From: Skermanella mucosa
Lineage (GTDB): Bacteria > Pseudomonadota > Alphaproteobacteria > Azospirillales > Azospirillaceae
Direction: 5' to 3'
Assembly (NCBI RefSeq): GCF_016765655.2
Contig: NZ_CP086107.1
Span: 124,001 to 188,000 of the forward strand
Length of the DNA: 64,000 bases
Part shown: piece by piece, positions 40,405-49,154 of the stretch
Numbering within the stretch: the stretch's first letter is position 1
Layout of the letters: the number at the start of each line of letters is the position of its first letter
Made by a program: the position numbers and the translations under genes
The notes under the pieces: generated by a model
What the model was told of the DNA's origin: nothing
Seen by the model: the letters and a program-made list of their open reading frames with translations, nothing else
Databases searched by the model: none

Positions 40405-41346
40405 GTGGATACAATTTTGCAGGTGGACGCCGAGGCAATGGACGCACAGATCTCCGCTCGCGATCATATCGATTTGCATGCCAATCAGCATCCGATGGAG
40501 TTTTTCGACGAATTCAAGACGGCGGAGGCATACGGCCTGCACCTCATGCACAGCCATGCCTACAGGGAAGCCGCCGCGCTGGTGCCCGCCGGCCGGGTGC
40601 TCGACCTGGGCTGCAACAACGGCTACGGCTCCTTCGAGCTGAGCCGGCATGGCCACCGGGTCGTCGGCGTCGATGTCTCCGCCGAGGCCCTCGACGATGC
40701 GAGGAGGCGCTTCAGCGCCGACAATCTCGACTACAGGCAGGTGAGCGGACAGGATCTGCCGTTCGAGGCGGACAGCTTCGACCTGATCACCAGCTTCCAG
40801 GTGATCGAGCATATCGTCGAGATGGAGCCCTACCTGCGAGAGATCCGCCGCGTCCTGAAGCCGGGCGGCCTCGCGGTCTTCACGACCCCGAACGCCAGGA
40901 TCAGGCTGGATCCCGGGATGCGGCCCTGGAACCGGTTCCATGTCCAGGAGTTCACGCCGGAACACCTTAAGGAGACCGTGGCGCCGTTCTTCGCCGAGGT
41001 GCGGATCAGGGGGCTGTACGCGTCGGAGGAGCTCTACGCGACGGAGTTCAACCGTTGCCAGCGAGCCCTGACGCAGGCGCGCGAGGCGCAGCGCGCCGGC
41101 CGGCCGGCCGCGCAGCCGGTCCCGGAGCCGATCCGCGACGCGATCGCGGCCGCGGTGAAGGCGGTCCTGCCGGCGCGGGCCGTCGAGTATATCCGCACCA
41201 GGCGGGACGGCGCGCCGGCCGCCGGCGGCCCGGCCAAGGGCACCCTGACGCCGGCCGACAGGAAAAGGCTGGCCGGCGGGAGCATCTACTACCGTGACGA
41301 CGGCCTCGACAAGGCGCTGGACCTGATGGCGGTCTGCCGGCGGTGA
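40405..41346 (+). CDS. SAM-dependent class I methyltransferase
   Basis: A 313-aa protein. The methyltransferase core covers residues about 35-200 with motif I VLDLGCNNGYGS, VVGVDVS for the acidic ribose loop, SFDLITSFQVIEHI and VLKPGGLAVFTTPN. The C-terminal 100 residues are Pro/Ala/Arg-rich and end in a short conserved-looking part (GGSIYYRDDGLDKALDLMAV). It is followed 43 bp later by a GT4 glycosyltransferase and then a flippase, so it probably methylates a sugar or lipid-linked precursor of a surface polysaccharide. The start is either the GTG at 40405 or the ATG at 40438. Confidence 0.87.
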   Translation: MDTILQVDAEAMDAQISARDHIDLHANQHPMEFFDEFKTAEAYGLHLMHSHAYREAAALVPAGRVLDLGCNNGYGSFELSRHGHRVVGVDVSAEALDDARRRFSADNLDYRQVSGQDLPFEADSFDLITSFQVIEHIVEMEPYLREIRRVLKPGGLAVFTTPNARIRLDPGMRPWNRFHVQEFTPEHLKETVAPFFAEVRIRGLYASEELYATEFNRCQRALTQAREAQRAGRPAAQPVPEPIRDAIAAAVKAVLPARAVEYIRTRRDGAPAAGGPAKGTLTPADRKRLAGGSIYYRDDGLDKALDLMAVCRR

Positions 41347-41389
41347 CGAGCCTTCGACCGAAGCCCGCTCCTATCCCATCGGGGATGAC

Positions 41390-42604
41390 ATGAAGATCGG
41401 CATGATATCCACCGAATTCCCGCCGGCGATCGGCGGCATGCAGGTGATGGCGTTCAACCTGGCGCAGGGGCTGTCCCGGCGCCACGACCTCGTCGTGTAC
41501 ACGCGCGGGAACCAGGGGTATCCGGCGCCGGGCCTGTCCACCGAACCGGTCCTCGCCGCCGACATCGGGCACGACCTGCGGCCACTGGCGGCGGCCGATG
41601 CCGACGTCGATGTCTGGCTGGCGATGAATGCCGGGTACGGCGCGCTCGCGGGCCGGCTTCGGAAGCCGATGGCGGTGGTCTGCAACGGCAACGACTTCCT
41701 GACGCCCTGGGTGATCGATTATCCCCGCCAGATCGACTTGCTGGAGGGGAAGCCCCATGTCTGGCGGTATGCCCATCCCCTCAGGCAGGCGTGGCGCCGA
41801 CGGGTCCTCCGCGAGGGGCTTTCCCGCGCCGCCGCCGTGCTGCCCATCAGCGAGCATTCCAGGAACCTGGTCGTCCGAAGGTTCGGCCTCGGCATCGAGC
41901 GGACCGTCATCGTCCATCCCGGGGTCGAGGACAAGTTCTTCCAGACCCGGACGCCTGCCGCCGGCGGAACCCTCAGGCTCCTGACGGTATCCAGGCTGGA
42001 TACCCATAACCGGCGCAAGAACGTCGACGGCGTCCTGCGCGCCGTCGGTATGCTTAGGCGCGAGACGGACATCCGATACACGGTGGTGGGCGACGGAAAC
42101 GACAGGCTCCGCCTGGAGGCCCTGGCCGGCGAGCTGGGGATCGGGGACGTGGTGGACTTCACGGGACGGGCGGATGAGGCCCGGCTCCTCGCCGCCTACC
42201 GCGACGCCGACCTGTTCGTCCTGGCGGGCAACGCCTCGGAGACCGACGTCGAGGGATTCGGTATCGTCTATATCGAGGCCATCGCGGGCGGGGTCCCGGT
42301 GCTGTGCAGCCGGAGCGGCGGAGCCGTCGACGCCGTGCGGGACGGCGAGACCGGGATACTGATCGGGGAGTCGGATCCCCGATCCATCGCCGAGGGGATC
42401 CGGCGCTTCCAGGCGGCCCGGTCCAGGTTCGAGCCGGCCAGGATCAGCGCCTACGCGGAGAGGTTCCGATGGGGTGCCGCGATCGACCGGGTCGAGACCG
42501 TGCTGATGTCCCTGGCCCGGGGCGGCGCCGCGCGGGACGCCGGACTTTCCGCGGGCATGCCGGCCGGCGATGCGCGCCGGGCCGAGAGCGTGGGGATGAC
42601 CTGA
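41390..42604 (+). CDS. Family 4 glycosyltransferase
   Basis: This 404-aa enzyme has the GT-B layout: N-terminal KIGMISTEFPPAIGGMQVMA with the GG loop, PISEHSRNLVVRRFG between domains, and C-terminal LLTVSRLDTHNRRKNVDGVL, YTVVGDGNDRLRLEALA and the donor-binding region EGFGIVYIEAIAGGVPVLCS with the E-x7-E pair. It transfers a sugar from an NDP donor at the inner membrane face. The stop is directly next to the flippase start, and the methyltransferase precedes it, so the three form a small polysaccharide operon. Confidence 0.92.
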   Translation: MKIGMISTEFPPAIGGMQVMAFNLAQGLSRRHDLVVYTRGNQGYPAPGLSTEPVLAADIGHDLRPLAAADADVDVWLAMNAGYGALAGRLRKPMAVVCNGNDFLTPWVIDYPRQIDLLEGKPHVWRYAHPLRQAWRRRVLREGLSRAAAVLPISEHSRNLVVRRFGLGIERTVIVHPGVEDKFFQTRTPAAGGTLRLLTVSRLDTHNRRKNVDGVLRAVGMLRRETDIRYTVVGDGNDRLRLEALAGELGIGDVVDFTGRADEARLLAAYRDADLFVLAGNASETDVEGFGIVYIEAIAGGVPVLCSRSGGAVDAVRDGETGILIGESDPRSIAEGIRRFQAARSRFEPARISAYAERFRWGAAIDRVETVLMSLARGGAARDAGLSAGMPAGDARRAESVGMT

Positions 42605-44068
42605 ATGTCCGTCCGCCGCTCGCTCTTCATCCAGTTCCTCAACAGCTACAGCGCCGCCGGCATATCCTTCGTCTCCATCATCATCCTGGCGCGCCTGCTC
42701 ACGCCCCAGGAGATCGGCATCTTCTCGGTATGCATGGCGTTCGTGGGATTCCTGCATACCCTGCGGGATTTCGGGATCGGGGCCTATCTCCTGCAGGAGA
42801 GGAATCTGGATGCCGGGATCCTGCGGAGCGCCTACGGGCTGGCGCTCCTGTTCGGCTGGACGGCCGCCGCCGTGCTGGCCCTGTCCAGCGGGCTGGTGGC
42901 CGATTTCTTCAACGAGCCGGGCGTCAGGTCCGTGACCCTGGTCCTGGCGGTCAATTTCCTGCTGATCCCGCTGGGCAGCTTGGCGATCCCCCTGTTGAAG
43001 CGCGACATGCTCTTCGTGAGCATCATGAAGATCAACGTCGCGGTGAGCTTCGCCTATGCCCTGTCCACGATCCTGTTCGCCCTGCTCGGCGCGGGGTACA
43101 TGAGCATGGCCTGGGGGACCCTGGTCGGCACCGTGGTGAACGTGGCGGGCAGCCTGGCGGCCCGTCCGGACCTGATCGGGATACGCCCGAGCCTGCGGCA
43201 CGCCCGGCGGATCGTCTCGTTCGGCGCCTACTCCGTGGGCTCGAACTTCATCGTGGCCTTCGGCCCCAACGGGACGGAGATCGTCATCGGCCGCATGCTG
43301 GGGCTCAGCGCCGTGGCCCTGCTGGGCAAGGGCCGCAGCCTGATCACGCTGTTCCAGCAGGCGATCATGGCCTTCATCATGCCGGTGGCGGGCGCCCTGT
43401 TCGCGCGCCAGTCGCGCGATGGAAGCGATGTGGGCAAGTCCTTCCTGCAAGTGCTCGGCCTCCTGACCGCGATCGGCTGGCCGAGCTACATCTTCATGGG
43501 CTTCATGGCCTTCCCGATCATCGACATCCTGTTCGGGGACCAGTGGTATGCCGCGGTGCCGGTGGCGCAGATCTTCTGCGTCGCCTACGGCATCGCGCTG
43601 CTCCACAGCATGAACAACATGACGTTGGAGGCCTGCGGGCACGCCAGGGCGGCCTTCCGCTACCAGATCATCCTCTATCCGCCCACGTTCCTTATGGTCA
43701 TCGCCGCCGCTCCCTTCGGCCTCGTGGCCGTGGCCGGCACGACCATCCTCTCCGCCACGGCCGGCCTGGTCCTGTCCTACATGTTCCTGGGCAAGGTCAT
43801 CAATGTCCGGGCAGGGCAGGTCGCCCGGGCGGTGCGCAAGAGCGCGCTGGTCGCCGCCATCACCTCCGTCCCCCCGGCGGCGGTCTATTTCTGGGGCGGC
43901 ATCGGCCCGGGAAACACCGTCGTTCCGCTTCTCGGCGCCGCCGTCATGACGGGCCTGGTCTGGCTGGCCGCCGTCTTCGCCACCGATCACGAGATCAAGC
44001 AGGAGATCCTGAGGCTGATGCGGAGCGCCATCGAGCAGATGCGCAGGGTGGCGGGCACGGCGGCATGA
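42605..44068 (+). CDS. Wzx-like polysaccharide flippase
   Basis: A 487-aa membrane protein with about twelve to fourteen predicted helices. The start SVRRSLFIQFLNSYSAAGIS, then IILARLLTPQEIGIFSVCMA, is typical of the PST/Wzx branch of the MOP superfamily, which moves undecaprenyl-linked oligosaccharides across the inner membrane. The ATG follows the glycosyltransferase TGA without a gap. No polymerase (Wzy) or chain-length protein lies in the window. Confidence 0.9.
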   Translation: MSVRRSLFIQFLNSYSAAGISFVSIIILARLLTPQEIGIFSVCMAFVGFLHTLRDFGIGAYLLQERNLDAGILRSAYGLALLFGWTAAAVLALSSGLVADFFNEPGVRSVTLVLAVNFLLIPLGSLAIPLLKRDMLFVSIMKINVAVSFAYALSTILFALLGAGYMSMAWGTLVGTVVNVAGSLAARPDLIGIRPSLRHARRIVSFGAYSVGSNFIVAFGPNGTEIVIGRMLGLSAVALLGKGRSLITLFQQAIMAFIMPVAGALFARQSRDGSDVGKSFLQVLGLLTAIGWPSYIFMGFMAFPIIDILFGDQWYAAVPVAQIFCVAYGIALLHSMNNMTLEACGHARAAFRYQIILYPPTFLMVIAAAPFGLVAVAGTTILSATAGLVLSYMFLGKVINVRAGQVARAVRKSALVAAITSVPPAAVYFWGGIGPGNTVVPLLGAAVMTGLVWLAAVFATDHEIKQEILRLMRSAIEQMRRVAGTAA

Positions 44069-44247
44069 GGGGGTTCGACGGGTAAGGAAGCCGGTCCGCC
44101 GAAGCCGGGAGCCCCATGTCGGCCCGCGATCCGACGCCACGCCGGAGGAGCTCGCCGGGAATCCGCTCTTTCGGGGAAATCCGCGGACCGGCTGACGTCG
44201 AACGCCGGTCCGGCTGTTGACACCCCCGACAACCCTGAACCGGAGAC

Positions 44248-44694
44248 ATGATGGAAGCCTCGAAACGGATCGCCCTGGTCGCCCATGATTCCATGAAGGA
44301 CCAGCTCCTCGCCTGGGTCCGGCACAATTCCGGGACCCTCACGGCGCACCAGCTCTGGTCCACCGGGACGACCGGGACCAAGATCAAGGAGGCATGCCCC
44401 GAACTCCGGGTGACCGCCCTGAAGTCCGGCCCGCTCGGCGGCGACCAGCAGGTCGGCGCCATGATCGCGGACGGCGCCCTCGACATCCTGCTGTTCTTCA
44501 CCGACGCCCTGTCGCCCCACCCGCACGACGCCGACGTCCAGGCGCTCACCCGCCTCTCGACGCTCTACAACGTAGCCCTGGCGACCAACCGCACGACGGC
44601 CGACTTCCTGATCACCTCGCCTTTCTTCGGAAAGCCCTTCCAGCCCACCGGCGGCGGCGACGGGGAGCCTGCCGATCCGGACGCGCAGCGCTGA
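44248..44694 (+). CDS. mgsA: Methylglyoxal synthase
   Basis: A 148-aa enzyme with the MGS pattern: RIALVAHDSMKDQLLAWVRH, LWSTGTTGTKI for phosphate binding, SGPLGGDQQVGAMIADGALD with the catalytic Asp, FFTDALSPHPHDADVQAL, then YNVALATNRTTADFL. It converts dihydroxyacetone phosphate to methylglyoxal and phosphate, bypassing lower glycolysis when phosphate is scarce. It follows the flippase on the same strand after a 179-bp gap with CGGAGAC before the start. Length and all motifs are normal. Confidence 0.95.
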   Translation: MMEASKRIALVAHDSMKDQLLAWVRHNSGTLTAHQLWSTGTTGTKIKEACPELRVTALKSGPLGGDQQVGAMIADGALDILLFFTDALSPHPHDADVQALTRLSTLYNVALATNRTTADFLITSPFFGKPFQPTGGGDGEPADPDAQR

Positions 44695-44711
44695 CGCCCG
44701 GGGATTCCGGA

Positions 44712-44746
44712 CCGGGAGGGTCCTTCAGGTCGATCGGTCCTCCCGG
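44712..44746. terminator. Hairpin between mgsA and the histidine kinase
   Basis: CCGGGAGG at 44712-44719 pairs with CCTCCCGG at 44739-44746 (19-nt loop), midway between the two convergent stop codons. It is a candidate bidirectional terminator without a T-run. Confidence 0.45.
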
Positions 44747-44764
44747 GGGTTCGGCGCCTGGCGT

Positions 44765-47443
44765 CTAAGCCCCGTTGCGTCCTCCGATCGCCGCCTCCAG
44801 CGCCGCGGCGAGGCTGGCCATCCCGTAGGGTTTCGCGATGACCTGGATACCCTCCCTGATGGCATCGCCGGCCGACGCCTCGAAGCCCGTCGTGAGCAGC
44901 ACGGGAAGGTCCGGCCGGCGGAGCCCGAGTTCACGCGCCAGGGCGACGCCGCTCATGCCGCCGGGCATCATGACGTCGGAGAACACCGCGTCGACCGCGC
45001 GGCCGTCCGCCAGGGCGCCGAGCGCCGCCGCGCCGCTCGCGACCCGCGTCACCTCGTAGCCCAGCGAGGTCAGCATCTCCTCGGCCAGCGCCGCGACCTC
45101 GTCGCTGTCCTCCACCAGCAGGACATGACCCGGCGCCGCGGCCTCCCGCGGCACTCCGGGGTCGACAAGGCGGCGGGCCGGCAGGGCCGGGCTCTTCTCC
45201 GACCTTGGCAGCAGCACCATCACGGTGGTGCCCCGGCCGGGAGCGGTGTCGAGTGCCGACCGGCCGCCCGAGGCCTGCGCGAAGCCGAACACCTGGGCCA
45301 GGCCGAGGCCCGATCCCTTGCCCACGTCCTTGGTCGTGAAGAACGGCTCGAACACGCGGGCCGCGACCTCGGGCGTCATCCCGGTCCCGTCGTCGGTGAC
45401 GCTCAGCCGGACGAAGTCGCCGCGCAGGCCGCCGTCGTCCAGGCCAGGAGCGTTCACTGCCTGGATGGTGATCATGCCGCCATCCGGCATGGCATCTCGG
45501 GCATTGACGCAGAGGTTCAACACGACGAGCTCCAGTTCGCCCGGGTCCGCCTCGACGGGCCACAGGCCGGGCGGGAAGCGGGTCTCGATCCGGATGTCGC
45601 CCCGCAGCGAGCGGTCGAGCAACTCGCGCATGCCGTCGATCCGCCATGCCAGGTCGACCGGCTCGGACCGGAGCGGCTGGCGGCGCGAGAACGCCAGCAG
45701 CTGGCGGGTGAGGGAAGCGCCGCGCTCGACGGCCTGGTGCATGCCGTCTAGCAGCCGCTGGCGGCGGGCCGGATCCATCTGCCGGTCGAGCATGCCGAGC
45801 CCGCCCGAGAGAACCTGGAGCAGGTTGTTGAAATCGTGGGCCACGCCGCCGGTGAGCTGGCCGATGGCGTCCATCTTCTGGACCTGGCGCAGCTGCTCGG
45901 AGGCGCGCCTCTGCTCGCTGACGTCGCGCCCTTCGGCGATGAGGTGGTATGGCCGGCCGGCGCCGTCGAGAACCGGCTTGACCGAGAAATCGACGACCGC
46001 GCGCACGTCGCCCGCTCCGCGCATCTCGTGCTCCCCGCGCACCACCTCGCCGGCCGCGGCCCGCCGGACCGCGTCGCGGACCACCGCCTGGAGCGCCGGA
46101 TCGTCGCGCATCGGCGCGGCGAGCCAGAACGGCCGCCCGACGATGTCCTCCGGCCCGATCCTGCTCCAGGCCATGGCGGTCTGGTTCACCTCCTCGACCG
46201 TGCCGTCCGGCGTGAGCAGTGCCATGAACTGGAAGGCGGAGTCGAAGATGGTCCGGAAACGCCGCTCGCTTTCGGCAAGGGCCTCGGTGCGTTCCGCCAC
46301 CCGCCGCTCCAGCTCGTCGCGGGCCAGCTTCGCGTCGGTGATGTCCAGGTTGCAGCCGGTGTAGCCGAGGAACTCGCCGTGGTCGTCGAAGCGGGGGACG
46401 CCCTCGCACCGCAGCCAGCGAACCCGGGCATGGCGGTCCAGGACCCGGGTCTCGTGCCGGAACGGCGCCCTGGCCCGGAAGGCCGCGGAGAAGGCCCTGG
46501 TGTGCGGCTCCAGGTCCTCCGGCAGGACGATCTTGGCCCAGCCGTCGCCGAGCATGTCGGCGGCCGGCCGGCCGAACAGGTAGTCGTAGTGCATGTTGGC
46601 GAAGGTGAGGCTCCCCTGGACATCCGTCATCCAGATCAGGGCCGGCGCCGAATCAGCCATGTGCCGGAACCGCGCCTCGCTTTCCCGCAGCGCCGCCTCG
46701 ACCCGCCGGCGATCGGTCAGGTCGGTCGAAACCGCGATCACCGACACCGGCCGTCCCGCGTCGTCGCGGATCGCGCTGACGCTGTTGTCGACCCACACGG
46801 TAGAGCCGTCCGGCCTCACATAGCGCTTCTGGATCTCGAACGCCTCGCCGCCGTCCACAAGGCGCCGGTAGAAGGCGGCGTTGCGCGGCAGGTCGTCGGG
46901 ATGCGTGACGTCGTGCATGCGCAGGCCGAGCAGTTCCCCGCGCGGGCGGCCGACAACCTGGCAGTAGCGGTCGTTGACGGCGAGGAAACGACCGTCGGGG
47001 GCGCAGATCGCGAGGCCGGCGGTGGCCTGCTCGAAGAAGGCCAGGATCTGCCGCTCGCGTGTCCTCAACTCCGCCTCCATGCGGCGGTGCCCGGTGACGT
47101 CGCGGCAGATCGCGGAGACGCCGACGATCGATCCGTCGCCGACCTGCATCGGCGCGAGTGTCACCGCCACGTCGACAAGGCGGCCGTCCCGGCGCCGGCC
47201 GGCCGTCTCGAAGCTTATGGTCTCTCCCCGCGTCACTTGGTCGAAGCGCCGCCGGAAGGCGTCGGCATCGGCGTCCGGCATCAGAAACCCCGCCGGTTTT
47301 CCGACCGCTTCTTCCGACGTGCAGGCGAAGATATGCTCCGCCCCGGGATTCCAGGTCAGGATGGTGCCGTCGGGGGCGAAGCTGATGATGCCGTCGGGGG
47401 ATGAGGCGACGACGGCGGCAAGATGCGCGTTGGCGACCTTCAT
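44765..47443 (-). CDS. Four-PAS hybrid sensor histidine kinase
   Basis: This 892-aa protein has no membrane segment. Four PAS/PAC modules fill residues about 5-525 (each ends in a PAC block such as VSAICRDVTGHRRME or YTGCNLDITDAKLARDELER). The dimerisation helix has the phosphoacceptor His in GQLTGGVAHDFNNLLQVLSG. The ATPase follows with NLCVNARDAMPDGG (N box), SVTDDGTGM (G1) and GKGSGLGLAQVFGFAQ (G2). A receiver ends the protein (HVLLVEDSDEVAALAEEM, acceptor Asp in AVFSDVMMPGG, Lys in VIAKPYG). It senses a cytoplasmic signal through PAS ligands and phosphorelays to an unknown output. No response regulator with DNA-binding domain is adjacent. Confidence 0.94.
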   Translation of the reverse strand: MKVANAHLAAVVASSPDGIISFAPDGTILTWNPGAEHIFACTSEEAVGKPAGFLMPDADADAFRRRFDQVTRGETISFETAGRRRDGRLVDVAVTLAPMQVGDGSIVGVSAICRDVTGHRRMEAELRTRERQILAFFEQATAGLAICAPDGRFLAVNDRYCQVVGRPRGELLGLRMHDVTHPDDLPRNAAFYRRLVDGGEAFEIQKRYVRPDGSTVWVDNSVSAIRDDAGRPVSVIAVSTDLTDRRRVEAALRESEARFRHMADSAPALIWMTDVQGSLTFANMHYDYLFGRPAADMLGDGWAKIVLPEDLEPHTRAFSAAFRARAPFRHETRVLDRHARVRWLRCEGVPRFDDHGEFLGYTGCNLDITDAKLARDELERRVAERTEALAESERRFRTIFDSAFQFMALLTPDGTVEEVNQTAMAWSRIGPEDIVGRPFWLAAPMRDDPALQAVVRDAVRRAAAGEVVRGEHEMRGAGDVRAVVDFSVKPVLDGAGRPYHLIAEGRDVSEQRRASEQLRQVQKMDAIGQLTGGVAHDFNNLLQVLSGGLGMLDRQMDPARRQRLLDGMHQAVERGASLTRQLLAFSRRQPLRSEPVDLAWRIDGMRELLDRSLRGDIRIETRFPPGLWPVEADPGELELVVLNLCVNARDAMPDGGMITIQAVNAPGLDDGGLRGDFVRLSVTDDGTGMTPEVAARVFEPFFTTKDVGKGSGLGLAQVFGFAQASGGRSALDTAPGRGTTVMVLLPRSEKSPALPARRLVDPGVPREAAAPGHVLLVEDSDEVAALAEEMLTSLGYEVTRVASGAAALGALADGRAVDAVFSDVMMPGGMSGVALARELGLRRPDLPVLLTTGFEASAGDAIREGIQVIAKPYGMASLAAALEAAIGGRNGA

Positions 47444-47670
47444 CGCGCGGCGGCCCGCCGTTTCCGCGGCCGCTTCCGGGGAGCCCGCTCCGCTCCGATC
47501 CGCAGGATCATGCCATCATCCAGATATCCGCCTTCACGGCCATGTAGGTCAACCAACGACGGAAGAATAAGCGCCGGTACGCCGTCGCAGCCAGTATTGT
47601 GATCATCCTTCACGATCGCCCTCTGGGCAATCAATGTAGCATCGCTACTGCCGGACACGTCAGGGTGCAT
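47440..47670 (-). CDS. Possible small ORF translationally coupled to the kinase
   Basis: A 76-codon frame (MHPDVSGSSDATLIAQRAIV to a basic end, APRKRPRKRRAAAR) whose TGA overlaps the ATG of the kinase in ATGA. The kinase has no clear ribosome-binding site of its own, so coupling would make sense. The sequence has no recognisable domain and its GC3 bias is modest; chance is not excluded. Confidence 0.3.
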   Translation of the reverse strand: MHPDVSGSSDATLIAQRAIVKDDHNTGCDGVPALILPSLVDLHGREGGYLDDGMILRIGAERAPRKRPRKRRAAAR

Positions 47671-47970
47671 TTCAGGTATGGATCATTATACTTGGTGCCC
47701 TGCGACTGTTTCGGGCGGCGATCCATGAATATCGGAGGTCATAGACCGTGGTCTGGCGAATAGCCATTTCACGACTCCGAATGCGTCGGTGCGATATGCC
47801 ACGGTGGTCGGCGGCACTCGAGCGGTGCCCGATCAGGTGTACCCGGCCGGGACAACTGTTTCAAGCGTCGGGCTCTGGCCCGAAACATCGCGGCGAGTGG
47901 GTGGGCGGGGAGGAACCGCCGGGCCTGCCGCATCAAGGCCGATCCCGCTGCACCGGCGTCTGGCGGAATG
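47671..47970. other. 300-bp intergenic region
   Basis: It separates the kinase gene start region from the stop of the homoserine-acetyltransferase-like gene, both on the minus strand. A plus-strand frame from 47748 has no family features. I see no repeat or RNA gene. Confidence 0.35.
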
Positions 47971-49077
47971 TCATTCCGCCAGGAAAGCCGCGATTTGGGG
48001 CGCAGCCTGGGCTATATGCAAGACCCCGTTCAGATGCCCGTTGGGGCCGCCGATGGCAAACGTCTCGACCGGGGTGCCGTTCGCCGCGATCGCCGCCGCC
48101 GTCCGCTCGATCCAGGGCTGCGGAAAAACAAGGTCGCTCGGTGAGTAGACGATCAGCGTCGGCGTTCTGATCCGGGCGGGGTCGGCCCCGGCGAGTTGAT
48201 TTGCCCGCACCATGTAGAGCAGCGTGTTGGCATCGACGACGGGTGCCCGCAGCGCGCAGGCCTTGTCGATGAATTCCTCGATCTTGAACCGGTTGGCGAG
48301 CGCATCCGCCGGATCGCTTCCCGGCAGGGCGGGTTCCTTGCCGAACCCGCCCGCCCATCCCGCCTGGCTGGCGTGCAGCATGATGGTCTTCAAGGCAAGC
48401 CTGGCGCCTTCCGTCGGCGGTTCCCCGCCGTAGTAGTCGCCACCGCGCCAGTTGGGGTCCAGGCGGATCGGCTGCGCCCAGATGTCGAGCCACGCGATCA
48501 GGAACGGGTCGCCGCCCGCAGCACCGATGACGGGAACGATCCGCTCCACCATGTCGGGATATGCCGTGGCCCACTCGTAGGCCTGTAGCGCGCCCATCGA
48601 GGGACCGACCACGGCTTTGAGCCTCGAGATGCCCAGGCTCTCGACCAAGGCCTTCTGGACAGTGACGAAGTCGCGGATCGAGACGACCGGGAAGCTCATC
48701 CCGTAGGGCTTTCCCGTGTCCGGATCGATCGAGGCGGGGCCTGTCGTCGTGACCTTGGGATCGTTGACGTTGATGTTGACGAGCGTGTCGGAGGACAGGA
48801 CGAAGTAGCGGTCCGTATCGATCGCCTTGCCCGGCCCGATGATGGCGTCCCAATAGCCGGGCGCCTCATCGGCGGGCGAATACCTGCCAGCCGCGTGGCT
48901 GGTCGCGGAGAAGAAGTGCGTGACGAGAACGGCGTTCGACCCGTCGGCATTCAGTTCGCCGTAGCTTTCCCAGCCGACCCGGACGGACTTGAGCGTAGCC
49001 CCGCGGGACGTGGTGAAGTGCTGCAGCTCGAACACCTTCTTCTCGACGATCATCCCGTTTCCAAGGGAGGCGGTCAT
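47971..49077 (-). CDS. Homoserine-O-acetyltransferase-like alpha/beta hydrolase
   Basis: A 368-aa protein with the MetX-like fold: LKSVRVGWESYGELNADGSN, then NAVLVTHFFSATSHAAGR, YWDAIIGPGKAIDTDRYFVL, the nucleophile elbow AVVGPSMGALQAYEWATAYP (Ser in GPSMG), then LIVYSPSDLVFP for the Asp and GPNGHLNGVLHI for the His. True MetX has GGSMGGMQ at the elbow and AIIGPGKALDT-like blocks, so this belongs to the broad MetX-like group whose substrates vary. AGGAGAAG lies 7 nt before the ATG. It follows the CoA-transferase on the same strand after 77 bp, so it may be the last gene of that operon. Confidence 0.8.
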   Translation of the reverse strand: MTASLGNGMIVEKKVFELQHFTTSRGATLKSVRVGWESYGELNADGSNAVLVTHFFSATSHAAGRYSPADEAPGYWDAIIGPGKAIDTDRYFVLSSDTLVNINVNDPKVTTTGPASIDPDTGKPYGMSFPVVSIRDFVTVQKALVESLGISRLKAVVGPSMGALQAYEWATAYPDMVERIVPVIGAAGGDPFLIAWLDIWAQPIRLDPNWRGGDYYGGEPPTEGARLALKTIMLHASQAGWAGGFGKEPALPGSDPADALANRFKIEEFIDKACALRAPVVDANTLLYMVRANQLAGADPARIRTPTLIVYSPSDLVFPQPWIERTAAAIAANGTPVETFAIGGPNGHLNGVLHIAQAAPQIAAFLAE

Positions 49078-49154
49078 GGGATCTTCTCCTGGTGCCAGGG
49101 GGGATGTCCGGACGCCGGGACCGCCGGCACCGGCCCTTCTCGACGAACCCGACC

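Noticed and set aside
41048..44140. 1030-aa minus-strand frame over the polysaccharide genes
   Set aside because: It is antisense to three well-supported genes and shows the usual shadow composition of high-GC DNA.
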